Source of the DNA: Gardnerella vaginalis
GTDB lineage: Bacteria; Actinomycetota; Actinomycetes; Actinomycetales; Bifidobacteriaceae
Reading direction: 5' to 3'
NCBI RefSeq assembly: GCF_001546455.1
Contig: NZ_KQ956814.1
Span: forward strand, 1 to 64,000
Length of the DNA stretch: 64,000 bases
Part shown: piece after piece, positions 1 through 7,794 of the stretch
How positions within the stretch are numbered: position 1 is the first letter of the stretch
Layout of the letters: every line of letters starts with the position of its first letter
The notes under the pieces: generated by a model
Databases searched by the model: none
The model's input: only the letters and a program-made list of their open reading frames with translations
What the model was told of the DNA's origin: nothing
Program-made: the position numbers and the translations under genes

Positions 1-30
1 GTAGCGCGCGAATGCACTTCGATTCGCTGA

Positions 31-101
31 GCCGCTTAAATGTAAAGTCCAGTGGACTTTACATGCGGCGAAGACGTTAGCGCGCTTAGACCGCGCTAAC
101 G
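31..101. repeat. Two strong intergenic hairpins
   Basis: Two perfect inverted repeats lie back to back. The first has 12-bp arms (ATGTAAAGTCCA and its complement) around a single central G at 40-64, with a further GCCGC/GCGGC pairing outside it. The second has 10-bp arms (CGTTAGCGCG at 75-84, complement at 92-101) around a 7-nt loop. Neither has a T-run, so they are not classical terminators. They lie between whatever gene precedes the window and the pilus locus. Confidence 0.7.
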
Positions 102-125
102 ATTACCTGTTGTAGCGCGAGCGAT

Positions 126-227
126 TTCCCGAGTTTGTTGTTAATTTTGCCATTTTGAACAACATTTTCGGGAAAAACTTACCGAGTTTGTTGTTCTAGA
201 CGGCGTGTTGAACGCGAATTGGTGTTG
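126..227. repeat. 49-bp palindromic repeat, locus 1 (one complete unit plus one decayed unit)
   Basis: Bases 126-174 form a 49-bp unit starting TTCCCGAGTTTGTTGTT and ending AACAACATTTTCGGGAA; these arms pair at 14 of 17 positions. After a 4-bp spacer (AAAC) a second unit begins at 179 with TTACCGAGTTTGTTGTT, but its right half is degenerate. The same 49-bp architecture recurs near 5158, 6134 and 53269. This copy sits directly upstream of the phase-variation-like promoter of the first surface protein. Confidence 0.8.
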
Positions 228-253
228 AAATTTCACAGGGGGGGGGGTATATT
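225..253 (+). promoter_or_regulatory. Promoter with G10 tract in the spacer
   Basis: A -35-like TTGAAA (225-230) and a -10-like TATATT (248-253) are separated by exactly 17 nt, and ten of those 17 bases are an uninterrupted G run at 238-247. The predicted start is near 257-260, giving about 105 nt of leader before the ATG at 365. A change in G number would move the two boxes away from optimal spacing, which is the known mechanism of promoter phase variation in other bacteria. No other G or C run of this length was noticed in the window. Confidence 0.6.
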
Positions 254-364
254 ATTAACGGCTCATAATAAGCATCATCTGTAGCAGCTCTGCAGATGCT
301 ATTTATTTATAAATTTTGCACTTGTTTGCAATCTTAGTAAATACTCAGGGAAGGAGATGTGCCA

Positions 365-2956
365 ATGAGTGATTTACATCGCGGTAGCCGTTTCCTTCGA
401 TTATTGCGTTCAATTTGCTCTAAAACTGCGTGTGCTCGTCGCGCTATTGTTGCGCTTTTTGTTGTTGTTGCTACTATTCTTGCCACTTTTATGATTATGC
501 CATCCGCCTCTATGGGTGCTAGCCAGCAGGGCGAGTCTAGTCAGATGCAAACTCAGAACGGGAATTCTGAGAATAAGACTGCGGTGGATAATAAGGTGGC
601 TGCAGAAAACGATTCTGATTCAAACGGTAAAACTGCTGCAAAGGGAGAGACTGGCGATTCTAAAGCTGAAGAATCTAAGACTGTAGAGCATAAAGATTCG
701 CAACCTCCTGCCAAACAAGATGCCTCTAATGCAAGCAGCGCCCGAAACGTTGATTCAACGCAGAAGCAAAACAATGCTGTAGAAGGCGCAAAACAAGACG
801 CCGCTAAAGACGCTGATGAACGCGCCAAAAAAGAAGAATCTGCAAAGAAATTGCGTCAGCAAAAGCGTGAGCTGGGCAACACTCGCGCCGCCGCGGACAG
901 TACTCCGCTTCCGAAAGAGTGCAAAGATGCTGGCATAACAGAACTCGCAAAATGCTATGTAGCAGAGTATTTTTATACTATTAAAAGGAAAAAAAAGGTT
1001 GCAATTAAAAAATCTATTACAATAAACGACATAGGTGAATCTCATACTATAACGCCAGTGTTTCGTCGTGTTAAGAAAATTAATAATAAGGGTATTCCGA
1101 CAATAGACGAAAAAACAGACGCATCTAGTAGTGTTAAAGGCCTTATTGAAAGTTTTTCTTTAGAGAGACTTTCAACTGTAAGTACTGCACTTGAGTCAAA
1201 TGTAGAAAATAATGATTTTGTTAAAGTAAATCCTACTTCTGGCGAAATTAAAATACATGCTAATAAATGGTTGAATAATGGCAGTTATTATGTGTTTGTA
1301 AAGGTAAAATATAAAGACAATTCTACTCTTACTCGTTCGCAATGGTGCACTAATAGCTGTGATTCTTCATATAATAAATATTCACGCTTTAGTATACAGA
1401 TTAGATACAAAAATCCTACGAATGATGTTTTATCGTTAAAGGTTTATAATCACCAGGACTCTAAAGATCGTGCTGAAGTTAAAGATAACGGTATTGCCGC
1501 TACTGTTGAATCGGATGATAAAGGAAACTTTAGCCCAATAACTCCGATTTTTATTGACACTACATCTTCTAAGAGGCCAAATCTTATTTATCATCGCATG
1601 ATTTGCCATAAAGAGGATAGTAGTGATTATTACCTTAATTCAATTAATGGCTTAACTCTTAGTGCTAGTGCTAGTTCAACTGGTCAAACTACACAAAAGC
1701 AGTGGAAGCATGTTCCAGGAGTTCGCCCAGATGACAATAAACTTAGCGAGTCTAGTGGCAACTTATATGAAAGTGATGATATTATCGAGCGCTCGCAAAG
1801 CTGGATTACTGGCACGCCTAAAGAGGCTGGAACTTTTGAGTGCAAAGTTCTTGCGCTTAAGGATATTGGAGTATCAGCTAAAGATAAACATCATAGTCAC
1901 ACATTTGTTGAAGTATTTGATGAAGCAATTAATGATAAAACGAAAAAACTTAAACAGAATCTTTTTGATACGAATGTAAAAGTGGAAGATATATTCAGTG
2001 CGTATGTCCCGGAAAAACAGAGCCCGGAAGATCCGACTCCTAACCCGTATGGCATTTTTATGGATACCTATGACAGAAAGAAAGTCTGGGACGTTAAGAC
2101 CATTAAGATTGTTGTTGAGTCGAATAAACAGGATCAGCCTATAGTTGGGGAAAATGATCTTAAGCTGAATGTGTATCCGTTTAAAAACGGCGATGGTTCG
2201 TTGCCGGCGCCGTTGTCTAGCAGCAATAACAAGATTTCTGCAATGCTCGGTATGGAGCTTAAGCCTTATATTGAAGCCACTTCTGCGGAGGATAGTGCTA
2301 ATAAGATTACGTTGCGTGTGCTGTGCAAAGGTGAGCAGAAGAATGCTGCTGGTGGTGGTGCTTCGGCTGGAGGTATTGGCTCGAGTGGTTCAAGTGGTGA
2401 TACTAGCGGTACTGGCTCGACTGACGGTAATAGCAGTACTGGCTCGCAACCTGCGCAGTCTTCTGGGTCGTCGCAAACTGCGGAAGCTACTTGGAGTAGC
2501 AATCTTGCCGAGCTTGGGTTGAGTGCGGATACAGCTCAAACTAGATGCAATGAAGCAGGGGATGGTAAATGTACTGCGGATAACGTTGCGTCTCAAGCTG
2601 CTATGAGCGTGAGTATAAAGCCGACTGATGTTGGCGATTACCAGTGCGTTGTGTACGCGCTTAAGCAAGATGTGCTTGATAAGTTCAACACCGAAGTAGC
2701 TAAAACAGGCGTAACACCACAGAAAATATCCGCCGCTTTTAAGAGTGCGAATCTAAAAGCCAACAAAGACTATGCGCAGTTGGCTATTAACATTCACGTG
2801 CCAAAAAAATTTGAATTGCCAGACACGGGTGGGCAGAATTGGAACTTGCAGCTGGGTGCTGTAGCTGCCGTTATGGTGAGCGTGCTCGCTGCTGGATTTG
2901 TGATAAGTCAAAGTGAAGCATGCAGAAAGCTGCTTTACGAAAGGCGGCGATGCTAA
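365..2956 (+). CDS. LPDTG-anchored surface protein, probable pilus tip or adhesin subunit
   Basis: This 863-residue protein has a signal peptide (basic start, hydrophobic stretch at about 28-45) and a C-terminal sorting signal: LPDTG near residue 818, a hydrophobic segment and a basic tail ending RRRC. A Lys/Glu/Asp/Ala-rich stalk-like region follows the signal peptide. Two Cys-paired modules end in similar motifs (GTFECKVLALK and GDYQCVVYALK), which suggests repeated Ig-like folds; a Gly/Ser linker interrupts the second. I chose ATG at 365 because AAGGAGA at 351-357 is well spaced for it but nearly abuts the in-frame GTG at 359. Position ahead of the backbone pilin and class C sortase suggests the tip or an accessory subunit. 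The middle of the gene is clearly more AT-rich than its ends, and it contains an A8 tract at 989-996. The ligand is unknown. Confidence 0.75.
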   Translation: MSDLHRGSRFLRLLRSICSKTACARRAIVALFVVVATILATFMIMPSASMGASQQGESSQMQTQNGNSENKTAVDNKVAAENDSDSNGKTAAKGETGDSKAEESKTVEHKDSQPPAKQDASNASSARNVDSTQKQNNAVEGAKQDAAKDADERAKKEESAKKLRQQKRELGNTRAAADSTPLPKECKDAGITELAKCYVAEYFYTIKRKKKVAIKKSITINDIGESHTITPVFRRVKKINNKGIPTIDEKTDASSSVKGLIESFSLERLSTVSTALESNVENNDFVKVNPTSGEIKIHANKWLNNGSYYVFVKVKYKDNSTLTRSQWCTNSCDSSYNKYSRFSIQIRYKNPTNDVLSLKVYNHQDSKDRAEVKDNGIAATVESDDKGNFSPITPIFIDTTSSKRPNLIYHRMICHKEDSSDYYLNSINGLTLSASASSTGQTTQKQWKHVPGVRPDDNKLSESSGNLYESDDIIERSQSWITGTPKEAGTFECKVLALKDIGVSAKDKHHSHTFVEVFDEAINDKTKKLKQNLFDTNVKVEDIFSAYVPEKQSPEDPTPNPYGIFMDTYDRKKVWDVKTIKIVVESNKQDQPIVGENDLKLNVYPFKNGDGSLPAPLSSSNNKISAMLGMELKPYIEATSAEDSANKITLRVLCKGEQKNAAGGGASAGGIGSSGSSGDTSGTGSTDGNSSTGSQPAQSSGSSQTAEATWSSNLAELGLSADTAQTRCNEAGDGKCTADNVASQAAMSVSIKPTDVGDYQCVVYALKQDVLDKFNTEVAKTGVTPQKISAAFKSANLKANKDYAQLAINIHVPKKFELPDTGGQNWNLQLGAVAAVMVSVLAAGFVISQSEACRKLLYERRRC

Positions 2957-3219
2957 TGTGAAAGCTGCCTACGTAATCAAGTTGTGCGCGCGTATTAGTG
3001 CAGTGCGCGTAGCAAAAATAAAAACATAATTAGATTAACTAAACCAAGATATTTCAACAAGATATTCCAGGTAGTCAAAAAACAAAACAAACACAAACAA
3101 GTATCGAGTAAGTACGTAAACAAGTGCTAAATCGGTACGCAAACACACAAAACACAAACTAAAAACACAAAGTAACTTATCTCAAACAGCTCTTAGGAGC
3201 ATCGAGTAAAGGAGAAAAG

Positions 3220-4977
3220 ATGAATAAATTAACAAAAAAGTGCGTTGCGGCGATTGCGTCGCTCGCGATGGCTGGCACGCTGTGCGTTGCTGGCGCCGTA
3301 ACAATGGCTGGCGTTGCGTGGGCGACTAAGCCACAGCCACCTCAACCCACTATTTCTAAGGAGCCTTGGGGTAGTCATGTTCCACAAGGGCCATACAGCA
3401 TCACTATCGTAAATTGCGATGCAAAGGTGGATACGAGCGCAACTGGCACCACTTCCCAATGTGACGCTAATCACAAGCCACTTGACGGTGCGGTATTTAA
3501 GCTTACACCAATCAAGAAGATTGGCGATACTGAGCTTAAGGCTGATGATTTTAAGAAGATAGATACTTGGTCCAAGATTGCTACCACAATTGATGCTTTG
3601 AATCGCGGCAAAGAAGACGAAGCAAAGATTGAGGTTGATGATACTCAAGCAAAGACTGCAACGGTTAACGGCGGCACAGCGAAGTTTGAGCAAGTTCCAC
3701 TCGGCTTCTACAAGGTTGAAGAAACCAAGATGCCTACTGGCAACTACGGCGCAAACGACGTGACTGTGTTCTACATGACTTTGCCGCAGATTGAGCGCAA
3801 GCCAAAGACAAAAGACTCCACTGAAATCGTTACAAACTACAACTACAATCCTATTGTAAAGATTAAGAACAAGGATCTTTCTAGCTCAATCACAAAGGTT
3901 TTCAGCACCGAAAAGGGTAGCAACGCTGTTTCGGTTAAGGATGCTTTTGACTACGTGATTAGTGCGGAAGTGAATCATCCTGCTGGAACTTTGGATGCAA
4001 AGAGCATTCAAGACTATATGGTATTCGATGACGCTCCAGGTGATGCGTTTGACAATATTACGGAAGACACTGTTAAGTCTGTGAAGATGGATGGTGTTGA
4101 TGATGCTCTTACGAAGGACACGGATTACACCGTTGAAATAAAGCAGAACTCTACTACACAGGCTATTACAGATAATGACGACAGCAAGAATCTCGCAGCC
4201 CAACACACGCGTATCTTGGTTAAGTTCAAGGAGGATGGCTTGACTAAGATTGCAGGTGCTTTAAACAAGGCACAGGCTGGAACTGAGCCTAAGGTTCACG
4301 TTACAGTTTCACTCAAGTTAAGTGATTCCTATAAGAATGATATTAGCAAGAAAGAGATTAAGAACAAGTCTGGCTTCTTTAAGTCTCATCCGTCTAACAC
4401 CACTAAGGATCCAGACCCAATCGTTTCTGGCGATGGCGATGATGATAAAGGTACTTCTACCGTTAAGCTTGGCTTCCTTCAGGTATACAAGCATGATAAG
4501 AATGACAAGAATACCAAGCTTCCTAACGCTGTATTCAAGATCTTCAACTCCGAAGCAAAGGCAGAAGCTTGCAAGACTGCTTTGCTTAAGCGCTCTGCTG
4601 GTAGTACTGATGTTCCTACTGAGTGCTCTGATGGTGCTTCAACGAACTTTGCTGGAACCACAAATGATCAAGGTAAATTTGCAACTGATCAAAAGGTTAT
4701 AGCTGGTCAAATGGTTTACCTCGTTGAGGTTACTGCTCCTACTGGCTATCTTTTAGCTAATGAGGTTAGGGGTGTAACTGTTGAAGAAGGAAAAACAACA
4801 ACAGTTAACTTCCCTAATACCAAGATTGCTGATCTTAAAATTGATACATGGTTCAATCTTCCTGCAACTGGTGCTGCTGGCGTGATTCTGTTTGCGCTTG
4901 CTGGCATGGGCTTGATTGCGGCTAGCGTGTTCCTTTACATGCGCAATCGCAAGGAAGAGGAGCAGGCAAAAGCCTGA
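3220..4977 (+). CDS. LPATG major pilin, SpaA-type backbone subunit with isopeptide-forming domains
   Basis: The 585-residue precursor has a signal peptide ending near AWA (about residue 36) and a C-terminal LPATG near 547-551, followed by a hydrophobic helix and a charged tail. Two E-box-like motifs are visible: YKVEETKMPTGNYG near residue 170 and YLVEVTAPTGYLL near 505. These mark Cna-B/SpaA-type domains in which an intramolecular Lys-Asn/Asp isopeptide bond forms. Such pilins are polymerised by a class C sortase, and the gene for one lies next downstream. A good AAAGGAGA site precedes the ATG. The 263-bp upstream gap is A- and C-rich with many short CAAACA repeats and no visible gene. The very long hairpin at 5023-5134 separates it from the sortase gene. 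Confidence 0.9.
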   Translation: MNKLTKKCVAAIASLAMAGTLCVAGAVTMAGVAWATKPQPPQPTISKEPWGSHVPQGPYSITIVNCDAKVDTSATGTTSQCDANHKPLDGAVFKLTPIKKIGDTELKADDFKKIDTWSKIATTIDALNRGKEDEAKIEVDDTQAKTATVNGGTAKFEQVPLGFYKVEETKMPTGNYGANDVTVFYMTLPQIERKPKTKDSTEIVTNYNYNPIVKIKNKDLSSSITKVFSTEKGSNAVSVKDAFDYVISAEVNHPAGTLDAKSIQDYMVFDDAPGDAFDNITEDTVKSVKMDGVDDALTKDTDYTVEIKQNSTTQAITDNDDSKNLAAQHTRILVKFKEDGLTKIAGALNKAQAGTEPKVHVTVSLKLSDSYKNDISKKEIKNKSGFFKSHPSNTTKDPDPIVSGDGDDDKGTSTVKLGFLQVYKHDKNDKNTKLPNAVFKIFNSEAKAEACKTALLKRSAGSTDVPTECSDGASTNFAGTTNDQGKFATDQKVIAGQMVYLVEVTAPTGYLLANEVRGVTVEEGKTTTVNFPNTKIADLKIDTWFNLPATGAAGVILFALAGMGLIAASVFLYMRNRKEEEQAKA

Positions 4978-5022
4978 TGTGCTTAGATAACCAGCGTTGA
5001 TTAAACGTTCGGTTTAGCGTTA

Positions 5023-5134
5023 AAAAGATTTAGGCACTTTGTACCAGAAGACACGCCGCAGCGTTTGAAACAAAATGCATTGAGCATTTTGTTTCTACGC
5101 TGGCGTGTCCTGGTACAAAGTGCTCTAATCTTTT
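5023..5134. repeat. Very long intergenic palindrome between pilin and sortase genes
   Basis: The arms 5023-5078 and 5084-5134 are near-complementary around a 5-nt loop (ATTGA). Paired blocks include GAAACAAAATGC, CAGCGT, GACACGCC, and GCACTTTGTACCAG running out to AAAAGATT. In RNA this would be a stem of about 50 bp ending in TCTTTT on the 3' side. It could act as a bidirectional terminator, an RNA-processing site, or an attenuator that lets pilin mRNA exceed sortase mRNA. It shares GACACGCC and TTTGTACC blocks with other intergenic repeats in this window. Confidence 0.85.
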
Positions 5135-5138
5135 CGCA

Positions 5139-5206
5139 CTACATTCTCGGGAAAAATTTCCCGAAAATGTTGTTCAAAATGGCAAAATCAGCTACAAAAT
5201 CGGGAA
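5139..5206. repeat. 49-bp palindromic repeat, locus 2
   Basis: A complete unit at 5158-5206 runs from TTCCCGAAAATGTTGTT to CAAAATCGGGAA. It is preceded, after the 4-bp spacer AAAT, by the right end of another unit (CTACATTCTCGGGAA, ending 5153). The rest of that unit appears replaced by the right arm of the long palindrome. This copy lies about 27 bp before the sortase start and reads in the opposite orientation to locus 1. Confidence 0.8.
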
Positions 5207-5233
5207 AATCTGCACTAAAACATTGGAGGAGGA

Positions 5234-6121
5234 ATGAAGGCTAAGAAAAAGAAAAGCCCTTTGCGCCGCGCGCTAGAGCCAGTGGTCTTGGCAGTCGCCG
5301 CAATCCTATGCTTCACGTACCCAGTGGCGTCAACGCTGTGGAATAATCACGCTTCTAAGCAGCTCTCTGCCATTTACGACAAGCTTAGCCGCGAGCAGCC
5401 TAAAGATGCGCGCGCAATTAACTTAGACAAGGCTCGCGAGTACAACGCGCATCGTAGCGCGATTTTTACGGCGGATCCATATAACGGCACGGAAGATTTT
5501 AAAAAAACGCCTGAGTATAAAAAGTACGATAGCGTGCTGGATGAGCCAATGGGCATTATGGGAATCGTAAAAATCCCGAAGATTGGCGTTAAGCTGCCGA
5601 TTTATCACGGCAGTTCGCAAGATGTTTTAGCGTATGGTGCGGGTCACCTATATGGCACGGATTTGCCAGTTGGCGGCAAAAACAGGCATTCAGTTATTAC
5701 GGCGCACACGGGTTTGCCGCATGCCACTATGTTTGACGACTTAATCTACCTTAAAAAAGGCGATTTTTTCTATTTGGATATTCAAGGCGAGACCTTACGA
5801 TACAAGGTGTTTCGTATTAGCGTTGTAGAGCCAAACAACATAAGCTTGTTGCAGCGCGAGAAGGGGCGTGATTTGGTGACTTTGCTCACTTGTACGCCGT
5901 ACGGTGTGAACTCGCAAAGGCTGCTGGTAACGGGGTATCGCGTGCTGCCGGATCTTGTTAAGGCGCCAGACGACAAGCTGCAGTGGCCGCTTTGGATGAC
6001 GCTGTTTGTGATTGCGCTTGTTGGGTGCGCGGTGATTCTTGCGACTATGGTTGTGGCGGATGTTAAAAGAAAGCGCGGAAAGCTTGATTTGCGCGCTAAG
6101 CATTTGTCGATTCTTGCTTAA
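5234..6121 (+). CDS. Class C (pilus-polymerising) sortase
   Basis: This 295-residue membrane transpeptidase would cleave the LPxTG-type signals of the two preceding proteins and join pilin subunits. An N-terminal membrane helix lies at about 12-33, the sortase fold spans about 100-240, and a second C-terminal helix (WMTLFVIALVGCAVILATMV) lies at about 253-275, which is typical of class C. The catalytic His is in the ITAHTGLP segment (about residue 158), the Cys in TLLTCTPYG (about 219-220), and the Arg in QRLLVTGYR. The start has a strong GGAGGAGGA site just before ATG. The gene closes a tip-backbone-sortase cluster. An A7 run occurs at 5501-5507. Confidence 0.92.
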   Translation: MKAKKKKSPLRRALEPVVLAVAAILCFTYPVASTLWNNHASKQLSAIYDKLSREQPKDARAINLDKAREYNAHRSAIFTADPYNGTEDFKKTPEYKKYDSVLDEPMGIMGIVKIPKIGVKLPIYHGSSQDVLAYGAGHLYGTDLPVGGKNRHSVITAHTGLPHATMFDDLIYLKKGDFFYLDIQGETLRYKVFRISVVEPNNISLLQREKGRDLVTLLTCTPYGVNSQRLLVTGYRVLPDLVKAPDDKLQWPLWMTLFVIALVGCAVILATMVVADVKRKRGKLDLRAKHLSILA

Positions 6122-6133
6122 ATCTGCTTTATT

Positions 6134-6289
6134 TTCCCGATTTTGTTGTTGATTTTGCTGATTTGAGCTACATTCTCGGGAAAATCTTCCGCATTTTGTA
6201 CCATATTTGACCCAAATCACGTACAAAAAGCGGAAATAGTCGACGCATTTTGTACCATATTTGGCCTAAATCACGTACAAAGTCGGGAA
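6134..6289. repeat. 49-bp palindromic repeat, locus 3 (three tandem units)
   Basis: Three units, each exactly 49 bp, lie at 6134-6182, 6187-6235 and 6241-6289, separated by 4 bp (AATC) and 5 bp (ATAGT). The first is the TTCCCGATTTTGTTGTT type. The second and third are a different subtype carrying GCATTTTGTACCATATTTG and CAAATCACGTACAAA-like arms, and share most of their sequence with each other. The outer bases still read TTCC(C/G) and (C/G)GGAA in most ends. The array fills the gap after the sortase gene. Confidence 0.85.
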
Positions 6290-6372
6290 AGATTGTGCAA
6301 TCGCCATTAGCGCAATATACACAAAGCATGACACAATAGTGTGTAGTGTGTTTTTTGAAGGGAGCAGGTTCC

Positions 6373-7776
6373 GTGAGTGTTCAACAAACCTTGCAGCGCT
6401 GGATGATTACGGTAGGTGGAGTGGAGCAGGCACGCGTTGGCGCGGGTGAGTCTGTGGAAATTGGCAGGAAGCCTATACGCCCTTTGCGCGAAGACGGTTT
6501 TATGCGCGTAGACGTTGTAGACAATAAGCGCTCCATGTCTAAGAGGCATGCGCTTTTGATTGTGGACGCAAACGGCGCGGCTACAATTCGCGATTTAAAC
6601 TCTACAAACGGAACTTACTTGGTTAACGAAAGCGGCGATTTGCTGCGACTAGACCCAGGCGTTGATTTCCACATGCCAGACAGCATTGTTCGCATGCAAT
6701 TTGGCGACGTTCCAGTTGATTTTGTGCGCATTGAAGAAAAGGCGCCGCAGGGGGGCGATGCGGGTGCGCAGCCAGTGCGCGATTTGTTCTCTTACGCGCC
6801 AGACAATGCGATTAAGGAGCCAGATGCGGCGGATTTGTCGGTAGACGACATTCTTGACATTCGCGCGGGTGAGCCAACGGGCGTGTTCCATGCGCAGTCG
6901 GTTTCGCGGCCTGATTTGGTTTGGGATAGACAGAGGCGGCTTAATGATGCGGCGGCTGCGGATGATCTTGGCAGTACTTCGGCGGCGGATTCTGGTGCTG
7001 TTGCTGGTGCTGGTGATGCTGATGATGCTGCTTCAAGCGTTGCGGATGCTGCAAGTGTTGCAGAAAGTGTTGCGGAGCAAATTAAGCCTGTTATTGCGGG
7101 TCAGGTTGTTTTGCCTGTTGTTAGAGATGAGTTTGAATCGCCTGTGGAACCGCGTAATTTGTTTGACGATGCTGCGAATAGTGACGCTGTGAATGATGCG
7201 GCTGCTAACGATGTGGCGGATAATGATTCTGCGGCTAGCGATGCTGCAAATAATGATGCTGCAAACAGCAACGCTGAAGCATCGCAGTTAGACACGCAGC
7301 TAGATGCCCAGTTAGACTCTCAAGAAGCGGCTCAAGATGCTGCCCAGATTGAGGTTGATAAAGCTCTGGAAGTGGCTCAAGAGGCGCAAAATCAGGTTAA
7401 TCAGGCGCTGGAGGCAGTTCAGTCTGTTAATAACGCAAGTGATGCCAGCTCCATAATCGCCGATGATTCTGCGCAATTTACACCAGCTTTTGAGCCAGGA
7501 TCCGTGTTTGAAAAAGTCTCGAACGGCGAATTTAGTGCACGCAAAGAAGTGGTTTCTGCTGGAGGATTTACATCGGAAGAAGCGCAGAAAACCGCCGATT
7601 TTGCCGAGCAATTTGAGATGGCAAAGTACCAGGAGTTGCTGCCATTCTTAGCAATGAACACAAATTTGTACGACGATTTGTACGCGTGGCTTTCAGCGCA
7701 GGGGAACGCAGATGTGGATCAAGCGTTGGCGCAAAATAGCGGATACAGCGCGTATCGCAATGCAATCGGCTTGTAA
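6373..7776 (+). CDS. FHA-domain protein with long Ala/Asp-rich tail
   Basis: The N-terminal 100 or so residues form a forkhead-associated domain, which binds phosphothreonine peptides. Its hallmarks are present: GRKP, then RSMSKRH (the S..xH site), then DLNSTNGTYL. The next 270 or so residues are low-complexity Ala/Asp/Asn/Ser/Gln. The last 55 look helical (from FEMAKYQELLPFL). GTG at 6373 is preferred because AAGGGAG at 6358-6364 is spaced 8 nt from it; an in-frame GTG at 6346 would place that site inside the gene. It lies 18 bp before the large helicase-like gene, probably in one operon. The binding partner is not visible; a Ser/Thr-kinase substrate is the obvious guess. Confidence 0.85.
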   Translation: MSVQQTLQRWMITVGGVEQARVGAGESVEIGRKPIRPLREDGFMRVDVVDNKRSMSKRHALLIVDANGAATIRDLNSTNGTYLVNESGDLLRLDPGVDFHMPDSIVRMQFGDVPVDFVRIEEKAPQGGDAGAQPVRDLFSYAPDNAIKEPDAADLSVDDILDIRAGEPTGVFHAQSVSRPDLVWDRQRRLNDAAAADDLGSTSAADSGAVAGAGDADDAASSVADAASVAESVAEQIKPVIAGQVVLPVVRDEFESPVEPRNLFDDAANSDAVNDAAANDVADNDSAASDAANNDAANSNAEASQLDTQLDAQLDSQEAAQDAAQIEVDKALEVAQEAQNQVNQALEAVQSVNNASDASSIIADDSAQFTPAFEPGSVFEKVSNGEFSARKEVVSAGGFTSEEAQKTADFAEQFEMAKYQELLPFLAMNTNLYDDLYAWLSAQGNADVDQALAQNSGYSAYRNAIGL

Positions 7777-7794
7777 ACAAGGGAGTTGAGTAGT

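Noticed and set aside
6134-6289. CRISPR array
   Set aside because: Repeats are palindromic 49-mers separated by 4-5 bp, far too short for spacers, the inner sequences diverge, and no cas gene is present.
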